A stretch of DNA of 64,000 nt from Paraburkholderia acidicola (GTDB lineage Bacteria; Pseudomonadota; Gammaproteobacteria; Burkholderiales; Burkholderiaceae): positions 1,240,001-1,304,000 of the forward strand of contig NZ_MTZV01000006.1 of the NCBI RefSeq assembly GCF_002362315.1. The letters are read 5' to 3'. Below are positions 9,452-17,547 of this stretch, piece by piece. The number at the start of each line of letters is the position of its first letter. Positions within the stretch are counted from its first letter, which is position 1. The notes below the pieces were generated by a model, which was not told the DNA's origin, did no database searches, and was given only the letters and a program-made list of their open reading frames with translations. The position numbers and the translations under genes are program-made.

Positions 9452-9509
9452 CGAATTGTGGGTTCAGCAGACTCGCAAATAAATGCCTATAATCCGGCAA
9501 CACAATTCG
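9452..9509. promoter_or_regulatory. Divergent llpE / bpeT control region with inverted repeat
   Basis: CGAATTGTG (9452-9460) and its exact complement CACAATTCG (9501-9509) flank a 40-bp A+T-richer stretch that contains TATAAT at 9488-9493, a good -10 for bpeT. The arms lie 36-94 bp from the llpE start and 77-134 bp from the bpeT start. They are candidate LysR half-sites; direct binding is inferred. Confidence 0.45.
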
Positions 9510-9585
9510 GTGCACCTGAACAATCGCCTCGCTTATCGGCTGGGCGGCTTTCCTCCAGATGCACCTGCCCTTTCGGAGGTTTGCA

Positions 9586-10590
9586 ATGGACCGGCTTCAG
9601 GCCATGCAAGTGTTCACCCGGGTCGTCGACACCAACAGTTTCACGCGCGCAGCGGAAACGCTCGACATGCCGCGCGCGTCGGTCACGACCATCATCCAGA
9701 ATCTCGAAGCGTTTCTTGGCGTACGCCTGATGCACCGGACCACCCGACGCCTCTCGCTGACGCCCGATGGCGCTGCCTACTACGAGCGTTGCGTGCGGAT
9801 TCTCGCGGATGTCGAGGAAACCGAAGCAAGCTTCCAGAGCGGCAACAAGAAGCCGCACGGCAAGCTGCGCATCGACATGCCGGGCTCGATCGGCCGGTTG
9901 ATCGTGATTCCTTCCCTGTGCGAATTCCACACTCGCTACCCGGATATTGATCTGCAGCTCGGCTTGACGGACCGGCCGGTGGATTTGCTGCAAGAGGGTG
10001 TCGATTGCGTGGTGCGCGTGGGCGCGCTGCAGGATTCGTCGCTGGTGGCGCGACGCATCGGGTTATTCGAAGGCGTGTCGTGTGCGGCGCCCGATTACCT
10101 CGCAAAGTTTGGCACACCGCAGACATTCGAAGATCTCGAGCAGCACAAGGCCGTGAATTACTTTTCGAACCGCACGGGGCGCGTGATCGACTGGGCGTTT
10201 CTGGTGGACGGCAAGGAAGTCGAGGCGAAGATGAAGGGCATCGTATCGGTTAACGATGCGGATGCTTACGTCACCTGCGGGCTGGAGGGATTCGGTTTGA
10301 TCCAGCCGGCGCGCTTTATGGTGCTGCCGCATTTGCAGTCGGGGCAACTGGTGGAGGTGCTGCCGCATCTGAAGCCGCTGCCGATGCCGATTTCGGCGGT
10401 GTATCCGCATAGCCGGCATCTGTCGTCGAAGGTGCGGGTGTTTGTCGACTGGATTGCCGAGGTGTTCGATCGGTGTCCGCTGTTGAGTGGGCGGGCGAGT
10501 CTTGATAAGACTTGTACCATGCGGACGCCTGAGCAACGCGAGGCGGCTTCTGCGCTGGATACGCCGGTTATGACGGAGTGGGTAGCGTAG
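9586..10590 (+). CDS. bpeT: LysR-type regulator of the efflux operon (BpeT/CeoR/MexT type)
   Basis: A 334-residue LysR regulator. The N-terminal winged helix (residues 1-60) reads MDRLQAMQVFTRVVDTNSF and RASVTTIIQNLEAFLGVRL; the effector domain begins near residue 90 (GKLRIDMPGSIGRLIVIPSL). A strong ribosome site (GGAGG, 9574-9578) fixes the start, nine codons inside the longest frame. It is transcribed away from llpE-bpeEF-oprC. BpeT and CeoR relatives activate their pump operon, CeoR in response to salicylate or chloramphenicol. The same role is inferred here from position and family. The C-terminus is slightly longer than typical for LysR proteins. Confidence 0.88.
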   Translation: MDRLQAMQVFTRVVDTNSFTRAAETLDMPRASVTTIIQNLEAFLGVRLMHRTTRRLSLTPDGAAYYERCVRILADVEETEASFQSGNKKPHGKLRIDMPGSIGRLIVIPSLCEFHTRYPDIDLQLGLTDRPVDLLQEGVDCVVRVGALQDSSLVARRIGLFEGVSCAAPDYLAKFGTPQTFEDLEQHKAVNYFSNRTGRVIDWAFLVDGKEVEAKMKGIVSVNDADAYVTCGLEGFGLIQPARFMVLPHLQSGQLVEVLPHLKPLPMPISAVYPHSRHLSSKVRVFVDWIAEVFDRCPLLSGRASLDKTCTMRTPEQREAASALDTPVMTEWVA

Positions 10591-10604
10591 GGTTGCTTTT
10601 TCTG

Positions 10605-10942
10605 CCTGTGCAGGCGGCTTGCTTTTTGTGCCTCGCGGCTGGTTTTTTGTTTGCCTGGGCCGGCGGCTTTTCGTTAGTGCCTCGCGGCTGGTTCTCGTTT
10701 GCCTCGGCCGGCGGCTCTTCGTTAGCGCCTCGCGGCGCAGGCGTTGCCCCTGTGCGGGGCGGCACCTTCTTTCTTTGCCGCGGCAAAGAAAGAAGGCAAA
10801 GAAAGCCGCTCGACACGATAGCGGGTCCTTTCCATGTGCAGCCTTCGTGGCCCGCGCCTAAGTGTCGTCCTCGCACTGACACGGTAGTGGTCCGAGACGA
10901 GATCACACCTCGTGCCTTCAATGGTAGTGACCAGGCGGTCAT
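10605..10942 (+). repeat. Long intergenic repeat, copy A
   Basis: Matches copy B in inverted orientation over ~300 bp. Order: imperfect ~49-bp tandem units each starting CCTCGCGGCTGGTT (10631, 10680, and a third from 10728), a near-identical block around GCGTTGCCCCTGTGCGGGGC, a 32-bp perfect palindrome, then a block including GCTCGACACGATAGCG and CTAAGTGTCGTCCTCGCAC. Near-identity of the two copies implies recent duplication or gene conversion. Confidence 0.85.
10765..10796. repeat. 32-bp perfect palindrome in repeat copy A
   Basis: A perfect dyad centred on CCGCGG with arms CCTTCTTTCTTTG and CAAAGAAAGAAGG, without a loop. It could form a cruciform or a hairpin in RNA from either strand. An identical palindrome occurs at 11329-11360. 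Confidence 0.9.
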
Positions 10943-11169
10943 CCGTTCCGGCGAGCTTCGCCGCCGATGGGCATAGCCCCCTTCGTCTTCGTTTAGCGCA
11001 CCCTCGTCTTCGACTTCAGTCTTCCTCGTTGCTCTTCAACGCGCCTCCTTAACTTCGTCGCCAGCTTGCCGTTCAGGCTTGTGCTTCGAACTACCTCAAC
11101 GTTCGCATTGGGCTTTGACGCCCCCCGGGCCGGATTTCCGTTGTGGTCACCCATCCGCGAGCACGTAGT

Positions 11170-11470
11170 GCGAGTGGGATGAATGACGGCTTGGTCACTA
11201 CCGCTGAATGCGCGAGAGATGGTCTCGTCTCGGACCACTGTGGTGTCAGTGCGAGGACGACACTTAGGTGCGGGCCACTCTGGCTACACACGGAAAGGAC
11301 TCGCTATCGTGTCGAGCGGCTTTCTTTGCCTTCTTTCTTTGCCGCGGCAAAGAAAGAAGGTGCCGCCCCGCACAGGGGCAACGCCTGCGCCGCGAGGCGC
11401 CAAATCGCAGCCGCCTGCACAGGCAAACCAGCCGCGAGGCGCTAACTAAAGCCGCCGGCACAGGCAGAAA
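11170..11470 (-). repeat. Long intergenic repeat, copy B (inverted)
   Basis: Reverse-complement copy of A: the order of blocks is mirrored, with the GTCAGTGCGAGGACGACAC block at about 11248-11270, CGCTATCGTGTCGAGCGGC at 11302-11320, the shared palindrome, and two ~45-bp tail units containing the complement of CCTCGCGGCTGGTT. Divergence from A is concentrated in the tandem units and the outer edge. Confidence 0.85.
11329..11360. repeat. 32-bp perfect palindrome in repeat copy B
   Basis: Identical to the palindrome at 10765-10796 (arms CCTTCTTTCTTTG / CAAAGAAAGAAGG around CCGCGG). Confidence 0.9.
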
Positions 11471-11601
11471 ACCCCATTGTTCCATTCCGACGACAATTCA
11501 TTTCACAAAAGCATGATTTATCGCACGAGCACGAAGGCCTACATTTCACCCTGTCGCAACGCAGATTAATAACCGTTGCAAACGAATCACAGGAGTGAAC
11601 G

Positions 11602-11913
11602 ATGAAACACCAATTGATCGCAGGTCTTCTGCTGTCGCTCGCTGCCAGCACGGCAGCATTCGCCGACGGCGGCATCGGCCGGGCAGGCACCTACAACGAC
11701 TACACGTGGGCCAATAGCAGTAACAACCAGGCACCGAAAACCCGCGCAGAAGTCCGCGCAGAACTCGTGCAGGCCTATCGCGACGGCTCGCTGCCAGCCC
11801 TGAGCCGCAATGCGTATCCAGACAAAAGCCTGGTGGCCAGCACACAGGCCGAACGTATCGCCGCCCAGGAACGCAATGCCGACAACGCCACCCGTGTCGC
11901 GCGCAGCCAGTAA
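11602..11913 (+). CDS. DUF4148-family small secreted protein
   Basis: A 103-residue exported protein. A signal peptide spans residues 1-22 (MKHQLIAGLLLSLAASTAAFA). The mature part carries the DUF4148 signature KTRAEVRAELVQAYRDGSLPA followed by a short conserved helix. These proteins are abundant in Burkholderiaceae, about 80-110 residues long, probably periplasmic, and of unknown function. A clear AGGAG ribosome site lies 7 bp upstream of the ATG. It stands alone and seems monocistronic. Confidence 0.85.
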   Translation: MKHQLIAGLLLSLAASTAAFADGGIGRAGTYNDYTWANSSNNQAPKTRAEVRAELVQAYRDGSLPALSRNAYPDKSLVASTQAERIAAQERNADNATRVARSQ

Positions 11914-12007
11914 CACTGCGCTCACGTCACGTGCAACGTAGATCCAGTGTCCGGCACAAGCACGAACACCGAATACTGGACACACCCATCATTCGAAGGA
12001 GTCCATC

Positions 12008-12076
12008 ATGAACCCATCCGAACTCGACGACTGGTCAACCGATACGCCCGTGTGGACGCCGTACCGCGCGCATTGA
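12008..12076 (+). CDS. Possible 22-residue small ORF
   Basis: MNPSELDDWSTDTPVWTPYRAH, preceded by GAAGGAG at good spacing. It lies 95 bp downstream of the DUF4148 gene and ends 22 bp before the convergent nucleoside permease stop. The ribosome site is the only support. It could be a real microprotein or the remnant 5' end of a lost gene. Confidence 0.3.
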   Translation: MNPSELDDWSTDTPVWTPYRAH

Positions 12077-12098
12077 ATCACCACACGGGCAGTGTGCC

Positions 12099-13169
12099 TT
12101 ACCGATGCGGCACGCCGTCGCGCCACTCGCCCCAGTGCGTTGCAATGTCCTGCACCAGCGGATTGCCCGCGTTATACAGGTTGTCGACCGCAATCGAGAA
12201 ACCGCCCTGCGCCGCGTAGTTCAACAGATTGTCCGCACTCGTCTGGCCCGCATACGGCCGGTCGAAATCGGACCCTGAACGCAGCACCGCAACGCGGCTC
12301 AGGTCCACACGCTTCACCGTGGCCGCACGTGTCAGCGCTTCATAGGTGGAGTTGTCTTCCTGTTGCGTCGTGCAATACACGCCCTTGCCGTCGGTCAGGA
12401 TGTTCGTCCAGTCGCGCGCACGCTGACCGATGTCAGTGCCCGACCACCATGTGTCGCCGGCCAGCGTGTCGCACTGGATCACGCTCGGCGGCTGGTTCGC
12501 AGGCGCATAGCTGAACTTCGCGCGCGCAGCCTGGGCCTGGGCGTTGTCTTCGAGCGTCACGTTACGCGACAGGGCGAATGCGGCATCCGCGAGCTGCGTA
12601 TTGAGCTGGAACACTTCGGTCTTGTAGTCGAGCGGCGGTTTTTGCGTCGGGCCTGTCGTGTTGATGCCGAGATAACCCGTGGTCCAGCCCGGCGGAATTT
12701 CTCGTCCGTCGATTTCCCACTGGATCCCGAAGTCGACCAGGTATTTGGCCCACGCCGCGGAACCCACTGTGCCGCGCAGCGGATCGATACCGGCAATGCC
12801 CGCCACCATGAAGTACGTATGCCGCAAATCGAATTTCGGCGAGAACGCCAACGCCATCGTCGATGCGGTAGCGTTCGCGTGACCCATGCCGGTCGTCATC
12901 ACGCAGACTTCCTGTTTGTTGCAATGCACGGTCGGATAGTCCGGCGACAATCCGGCCACCGTGATCTCCTGCCACGGGCCGAGATGGTCGAGCCAGACCT
13001 GGCCTTCCGGCGCGAACATGGAGATGATCATCACCTTCACATGGCGTGCCTGCGAGCTCGAGTCGTTTTGTGCGAAGCTGTTGCTGTCATCGGCATTCGC
13101 CGCGAGCGGCGACACAGCACACGCCGCCAGCATCAAGGCTGGAATGGCACCAAAAGTACGGATCAACAT
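12099..13169 (-). CDS. Purine nucleoside permease-family (NUP) exported protein
   Basis: A 356-residue protein with a signal peptide (MLIRTFGAIPALMLAACAV...ANADDS; an LAAC that could also act as a lipobox at Cys17). The mature protein matches the NUP family: VKVMIISMFAPEGQVWLDHL, then VCVMTTGMGHANATASTMAL and FMVAGIAGIDP. Fungal members take up nucleosides; the fold is that of nucleoside phosphorylases, and bacterial exported members may bind or cleave nucleosides in the periplasm. The start was set at MLIRTF, because 40 upstream residues are Arg-rich and unlike a leader. No transporter partner lies nearby. Confidence 0.82.
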   Translation of the reverse strand: MLIRTFGAIPALMLAACAVSPLAANADDSNSFAQNDSSSQARHVKVMIISMFAPEGQVWLDHLGPWQEITVAGLSPDYPTVHCNKQEVCVMTTGMGHANATASTMALAFSPKFDLRHTYFMVAGIAGIDPLRGTVGSAAWAKYLVDFGIQWEIDGREIPPGWTTGYLGINTTGPTQKPPLDYKTEVFQLNTQLADAAFALSRNVTLEDNAQAQAARAKFSYAPANQPPSVIQCDTLAGDTWWSGTDIGQRARDWTNILTDGKGVYCTTQQEDNSTYEALTRAATVKRVDLSRVAVLRSGSDFDRPYAGQTSADNLLNYAAQGGFSIAVDNLYNAGNPLVQDIATHWGEWRDGVPHR

Positions 13170-13459
13170 AGGAGGTCCTTCCTTTGTTCTATGTGGCGTT
13201 GGGAGGAATAACTTGCCTGTATTGCAGATGCGGCAGGATGCCGGATATATCCGGCGCCTCCTGCGAGGGGTGACGTAAAGCGGAATCAAGTATACGTGGC
13301 CGCATTTCTTTTGCCATCACGCATTTTTTACGCAATCCGCGTCGTCATCACGTCCCGTTCAGTAATTTATGCGGATCGGTTCGCCAGTCGTGGCGCGCCG
13401 CATCCTGTAGTCGAACGCTTGCCTGGTTCGTTCCCAAACCTTCCGACAGGAGCAACACG

Positions 13460-14440
13460 ATGGACTATGTCAAACTCGGCCGCACCGGCATCGACGTCTC
13501 ACGTCTGTGTCTCGGCTGCATGAGCTACGGCGCCCCCGATCGCGGCGCGCACGCGTGGTCGCTCGACGAAGCGCAGGCGCGTCCGTTCATCAAGCAGGCG
13601 CTCGATCACGGCATCAACTTCTTCGATACCGCCAACGTCTACTCGCTCGGCACGAGCGAGGAAATCGTCGGGCGTGCACTGAAGGATCTCGCGCGTCGCG
13701 ACGAAATCGTACTCGCCACCAAGGTCTTCAACCGGATGCGTCCAGGGCCGAATGGCGCCGGCCTGTCGCGCAAGGCGATCATGACCGAGATCGACGCCAG
13801 TCTGCGTCGGCTCGGTACCGACTACGTCGATCTCTATCAAATTCATCGGTGGGACTATCACACGCCGATCGAAGAAACCATGGAAGCGCTCCATGACGTC
13901 GTCAAAGCCGGCAAGGCGCGTTATATCGGCGCGTCGTCGATGTACGCGTGGCAGTTCTCGAAGGCACTGCATGTCGCCGAGCAGCACGGCTGGACCCGCT
14001 TCGTCACCATGCAGAATTACGTGAATCTGCTGTACCGCGAAGAAGAACGCGAGATGCTGCCGCTGTGCGAAAGCGAAGGCATCGGTGTGATTCCGTGGAG
14101 CCCGCTTGCCCGGGGTCGCCTGACGCGCGAATGGAATACGAGTAGCGCGCGTTCGGAAACCGATGAATTCGGCCGTACGCTCTACGCGCATACCGAAGAG
14201 GCGGATCGCAAGGTCGTTGAGCGGGTCGGCGAAATCGCAGCCGCCCGCGGTGTGCCGCGCGCGCAGGTTGCACTTGCGTGGGTGCTACAGAAGAAACCGA
14301 TCACAGCGCCGATTGTCGGTGCAACGAAGCTGCATCATCTGGACGATGCTGTGGCCGCACTGTCGCTCGAACTAAGCGGCGACGAGATCGCAAAACTCGA
14401 AGAGCTTTACGTGCCGCACGCGGTGGCCGGGTTCAAATAG
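13460..14440 (+). CDS. Aldo/keto reductase
   Basis: A 326-residue (beta/alpha)8 NADPH-dependent oxidoreductase. The start MDYVKLGRTGIDVSRLCLG is typical, with an AGGAG ribosome site 11 bp upstream. Catalytic residues of the family are visible: Asp and Tyr in FDTANVYSLGTSEE, Lys in LATKVF, and His in YQIHRWD. The C-terminal cofactor region shows IVGATKLHHLDDA. The closest remembered relatives are the YajO/general aldehyde reductase branch; the substrate is unknown. A hairpin terminator follows, so it is likely monocistronic. Confidence 0.88.
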   Translation: MDYVKLGRTGIDVSRLCLGCMSYGAPDRGAHAWSLDEAQARPFIKQALDHGINFFDTANVYSLGTSEEIVGRALKDLARRDEIVLATKVFNRMRPGPNGAGLSRKAIMTEIDASLRRLGTDYVDLYQIHRWDYHTPIEETMEALHDVVKAGKARYIGASSMYAWQFSKALHVAEQHGWTRFVTMQNYVNLLYREEEREMLPLCESEGIGVIPWSPLARGRLTREWNTSSARSETDEFGRTLYAHTEEADRKVVERVGEIAAARGVPRAQVALAWVLQKKPITAPIVGATKLHHLDDAVAALSLELSGDEIAKLEELYVPHAVAGFK

Positions 14441-14464
14441 GAATCGACGCGGAAATACTCGCGC

Positions 14465-14501
14465 ACGCGGAATCGAACGCTCTCGGCGGATTCCGCGTTT
14501 T
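14465..14501 (+). terminator. Terminator after the aldo/keto reductase
   Basis: ACGCGGAATC (14465-14474) pairs with GATTCCGCGT (14489-14498) across a 14-nt loop and is followed by T residues to 14501. It lies 25 bp past the stop codon. Further weaker hairpins (CGAGCCG/CGGCTCG near 14565 and CTCAGCCG/CGGCTTGAG near 14615) occupy the rest of this gap. Confidence 0.7.
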
Positions 14502-14703
14502 CGTCCACCTTGCTAAAGCGCGCAGCTTCGCCGCGACAGCGGTCGCGCCCAATGTGACCGCTATCGAGCCGCTTACGGCTCGCCCCTACACTCGCTATTC
14601 GCTCCTCACGCCCTAGCCTCAGCCGCAGCGGCTTGAGGAGACATACGTCATTGAACGTGGCGTGGCGCTTCCGCATTCAATCTCGCGACCTGAACAGCAA
14701 AAC

Positions 14704-14722
14704 TGTACAGCTAAACTGTACA
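14704..14722. promoter_or_regulatory. Candidate MarR operator
   Basis: A perfect dyad TGTACAG-ctaaa-CTGTACA ends 17 bp before the marR-like ATG. The size and position fit an autoregulatory MarR site overlapping the promoter; TATGCT/TATATT sequences next to it could serve as -10. Confidence 0.6.
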
Positions 14723-14739
14723 TATGCTATATTCCGCCC

Positions 14740-15192
14740 ATGGTCAAACAAGCACACACATCTGAAGCCTCCCAGCTCGCCGCTCTAGCGGGAGAACTGC
14801 GCATTTCCCTGAGCAAGCTGATTCGCCGGGTGCGTGAGCAAGCCTCCGCTGGCGATTTCACTTCGTCGCAGCAGTCGGTGCTGCTACGTCTCGAGCGCGA
14901 CGGTCCCGCCACCGTCTCCGCCCTCGCCCGTGCCGAAAGCGTGCGCCCGCAGTCCATGCGCATCACAGTGGCTAGCCTCGAAGCCATGGGCGCTATCAGT
15001 GGCGAACCCGATCCGGAAGATGGCCGGCAAACCCTGATCGCGCTGACTCCCAGTCTACGAAAAACCGTCAAGGCCAGCCGCGCCGCGAAAGAAGACTGGC
15101 TGGTCCGTGCGTTGCAAGCACAACTGTCCTCGCAGGAACAGGAGCAACTCGCCGTCGCAGTGAAACTGCTGCAGCGGCTTGCCGACTTCTGA
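14740..15192 (+). CDS. MarR-family transcriptional regulator
   Basis: A 150-residue winged-helix repressor: FTSSQQSVLLRLERDGPATVSALARAE and the wing region SGEPDPEDGRQTLIALT are characteristic. The ATG at 14740 was chosen because the operator-like dyad at 14704-14722 would otherwise lie inside the gene, although no strong ribosome site is seen. It heads a same-strand cluster with an isochorismatase-like protein, a small membrane protein and an MFS exporter (gaps 27 bp, 2 bp and a 4-bp overlap). It probably represses this cluster in response to a small aromatic ligand; that is inference. Confidence 0.85.
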   Translation: MVKQAHTSEASQLAALAGELRISLSKLIRRVREQASAGDFTSSQQSVLLRLERDGPATVSALARAESVRPQSMRITVASLEAMGAISGEPDPEDGRQTLIALTPSLRKTVKASRAAKEDWLVRALQAQLSSQEQEQLAVAVKLLQRLADF

Positions 15193-15219
15193 GTCCTCGC
15201 CAACCTTCGCAGGAAACAC

Positions 15220-15783
15220 ATGGCCCTCACCACGCTCGATCCCGACACCGCCCTCATCGTCGTCGATCTGCAAAAAGGGATCGTCAGCCTCCCGCTCGCT
15301 CACTCCATCGGCGCCGTCGTAGAACGATCGCGCGCGCTACTCGATGCGTTTCGCGAACACGGTTTGCCGGTCGTACTGGTCAATGTTGCAGGCGGAGCAC
15401 CGGGCCGCGTCGAACGACCACGCCAGGGCGCGCCCTTCTCGCCCGACTGGACCGATCTCATTGCCGACCTCGATCAGCAGCCTGGCGACATCGCCGTGAC
15501 GAAGCGAACCTGGGGTGCCTTCGCCAGCACCGATCTCGAACACAAGCTGAAGGCGTTGGGCGTGACCCAGGTCGTCGTCGCCGGAGTAGCGACCGGAACC
15601 GGTGTCGAATCGACGGCTCGCCAGGCTTATGAACTGGGATTCAACGTGACCCTGGCGCTCGACGCGATGACCGACTCGCGCCCCGAAGCACACGACTACA
15701 GCATCAAGAACGTCTTTCCGCGGCTCGGCGAAACCGGCACGGCCCAGGACATCATCGATCTGCTCAAGACAAGGAGTGTCTGA
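15220..15783 (+). CDS. Isochorismatase-fold hydrolase lacking the catalytic Cys
   Basis: A 187-residue cysteine-hydrolase-like protein. Asp16 (IVVDLQKG) and Lys95 (AVTKRTWGAF) of the catalytic set are present. The third position, normally Cys in a motif like GVATSxCVESTAR, reads GVATGTGVESTAR, giving Gly128. Amidases of this superfamily (nicotinamidase, carbamoylsarcosine hydrolase) need that Cys, while true isochorismatases of the PhzD type replace it. So it may cleave a vinyl ether such as isochorismate, or be a non-amidase. Second gene of the MarR operon, 2 bp before the membrane protein gene. Confidence 0.85.
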   Translation: MALTTLDPDTALIVVDLQKGIVSLPLAHSIGAVVERSRALLDAFREHGLPVVLVNVAGGAPGRVERPRQGAPFSPDWTDLIADLDQQPGDIAVTKRTWGAFASTDLEHKLKALGVTQVVVAGVATGTGVESTARQAYELGFNVTLALDAMTDSRPEAHDYSIKNVFPRLGETGTAQDIIDLLKTRSV

Positions 15784-15785
15784 AA

Positions 15786-16115
15786 ATGAACTGGCATCAT
15801 CTCGTGTCATGGTTTTTCGGCGGCGCGGTTCTTGCAAACGCCGTGCCGCATCTGGTTAGCGGCTTGATGGGAAAACCGTTTCAAAGCCCCTTTGCCACGC
15901 CTCGAGGAGAAGGATTTTCGTCATCGACGGTGAACGCGTTGTGGGGTTTTCTCAACCTGATCATCGGCTATCTGCTCGTCTGTCGTGTCGGCGATTTCAA
16001 TCTGGGCAGCACCGTTGATGTGATCGCGCTCGGGCTCGGCATCCTGGGCATGAGCCTGTTCGCCGCGCGGCATTTTGGGCGCTTTAACGGCGGCAATACG
16101 CCGGAGCATTCGTGA
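15786..16115 (+). CDS. Small integral membrane protein
   Basis: A 109-residue hydrophobic protein with about three membrane segments (residues ~5-25, 48-66, 75-93): VSWFFGGAVLANAVPHLVSG, LWGFLNLIIGYLLV and IALGLGILGMSLFAA. I do not recognise a named family. It starts 2 bp after the isochorismatase-like gene, and its TGA overlaps the GTG start of the MFS gene, so translation is probably coupled and it may work with the exporter. Confidence 0.75.
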   Translation: MNWHHLVSWFFGGAVLANAVPHLVSGLMGKPFQSPFATPRGEGFSSSTVNALWGFLNLIIGYLLVCRVGDFNLGSTVDVIALGLGILGMSLFAARHFGRFNGGNTPEHS

Positions 16116-17344
16116 GCATTCCTGCAACGGGTGTCTTCCGTTCGCTGAAGAGCTTCAACTATCGGGTCTGGGCAGCCGGCGCACTGGTGTCCAATGTAGG
16201 CACATGGATGCAGCGCACGGCGCAGGACTGGCTGGTGCTGACTCAGCTCACGCATCACAACGCTTCAGCGGTGGGTACGGTCATGGCGCTGCAGTTCGGA
16301 CCACAGCTTCTGCTGCTGCCCTGGACCGGCTATGCCGCCGATCACTACAACCAGCGCAAACTGCTGATCGCCACCCAGGCAACAATGGGCGCGCTGGCAC
16401 TCGCGCTCGGATTACTCACGGTAACCGGCATCGTCCAGCTCTGGCATGTGTACGTGTTCGCGTTTCTATTCGGTTGCGCGGCAGCGTTCGACGCGCCCGT
16501 GCGCCAGACCTTCGTCACCGAACTGGTCGGCGATGCGGATCTGCCGAACGCCGTGGCGCTCAACTCGACCTCGTTCAACGCTGCAAGGATGATCGGACCG
16601 GCCGCGTCGGGAATCGTCATCGCATCGGTCGGTACCGGTTGGGCATTTCTGATCAACGGTGCCAGTTTCGTTGCGGTGCTCGCTTCGTTGTCGTTGTTCC
16701 GCGCGTCCGAACTGCGCCCCAACGTGAGGGCACGCCGTACGCCAGGCGGTTTCACTGAAGGGTTCCGCTACGTGTGGTCGCGTCCGGACCTGCTGGCCAT
16801 CCTCGTCATGCTGTTCCTGATCGGCACGTTCGGACTGAACTTCCCGATCTTCATCTCGACGATGGCCGTCGGCGTCTTTCACGCCGATGCGCGAGGCTAT
16901 GGTCTGCTGTCGTCGATGATGGCTATCGGCACGGTCTCGGGTGCGCTGCTGGCCGCGGGTCGTGACAAACCAAGGTTCTCGTCGTTGATCATCGGCGCCG
17001 CGATGTTCGGGGTCGGCTGTACGCTGGCCGCTATCGCTCCGAGCTACTGGCTGTTCGGCAGCGCGCTGGTTGTGATCGGTGTCGCCGCCTTGACCTTCAC
17101 CAACACGACCAACAGCCTGATGCAGTTGTCGACCGCGCCCGCCATGCGCGGACGGGTGATGGCGATGCGAATTGGCATTGCACTCGGAGGCACGCCGATC
17201 GGTGCGCCGATCGTCGGCTGGGTAGCAGACCATCCGGGCCCGCGCTGGTCGCTCGGCGTGGGTGCGGCTTCGGGTTTTGCGGCGGCGCTGGTGGGCATCT
17301 ATGCCTTGACGCAGAAGATCCATCGGCCACGTGAAAACAGCTAG
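16112..17344 (+). CDS. MFS transporter (MFS_3 / EntS-like)
   Basis: A 410-residue, about 12-helix transporter of the MFS_3 type that includes enterobactin exporter EntS. Visible features: FRSLKSFNYRVWAAGALVSN and VGTWMQRTAQDWLVL at the N-terminus, AADHYNQRKLLI (loop 2-3 motif A), and AFDAPVRQTFVTELVG. It starts with GTG, overlapping the preceding stop by 4 bp, and is the last gene of the MarR cluster. Pairing with an isochorismatase-like enzyme is reminiscent of catecholate metabolism, but no siderophore synthase is present; the substrate is unknown. Confidence 0.88.
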   Translation: MSIPATGVFRSLKSFNYRVWAAGALVSNVGTWMQRTAQDWLVLTQLTHHNASAVGTVMALQFGPQLLLLPWTGYAADHYNQRKLLIATQATMGALALALGLLTVTGIVQLWHVYVFAFLFGCAAAFDAPVRQTFVTELVGDADLPNAVALNSTSFNAARMIGPAASGIVIASVGTGWAFLINGASFVAVLASLSLFRASELRPNVRARRTPGGFTEGFRYVWSRPDLLAILVMLFLIGTFGLNFPIFISTMAVGVFHADARGYGLLSSMMAIGTVSGALLAAGRDKPRFSSLIIGAAMFGVGCTLAAIAPSYWLFGSALVVIGVAALTFTNTTNSLMQLSTAPAMRGRVMAMRIGIALGGTPIGAPIVGWVADHPGPRWSLGVGAASGFAAALVGIYALTQKIHRPRENS

Positions 17345-17547
17345 CTAAACCGCGATCCTCGAACCGCGTACGCGGGTACCTAGCCGCACGGGCGCAATCA
17401 CGACGTTCGACAGCAGTCGCAAATCGAACGGCATGCTGCGGCGGCGGATATCGGCAAGCCAGGGGGAGATGGCGGTGACGTGGGAGGCTAGTGGCAATCA
17501 GGTGTATCCACCAACTCGCTGTCATCCTGACTCGCCCGGCATCAAAG

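Larger units (their letters stand above)
10591..11601. other. Gene-free 1-kb region built of inverted repeats
   Basis: No convincing gene. Open frames exist on both strands but they mirror each other because the region is two copies of one repeat facing opposite ways (listed separately) around a ~230-bp spacer. The frames have no ribosome sites and encode repetitive Arg/Pro/Ala-rich peptides. The last ~120 bp should hold the promoter of the DUF4148 gene. Confidence 0.75.

Noticed and set aside
10578-10976. Hypothetical proteins in the 10.6-11.5 kb repeats
   Set aside because: Frames are mirrored between the two inverted repeat copies, lack ribosome sites and encode repetitive peptides; explained by the repeat.
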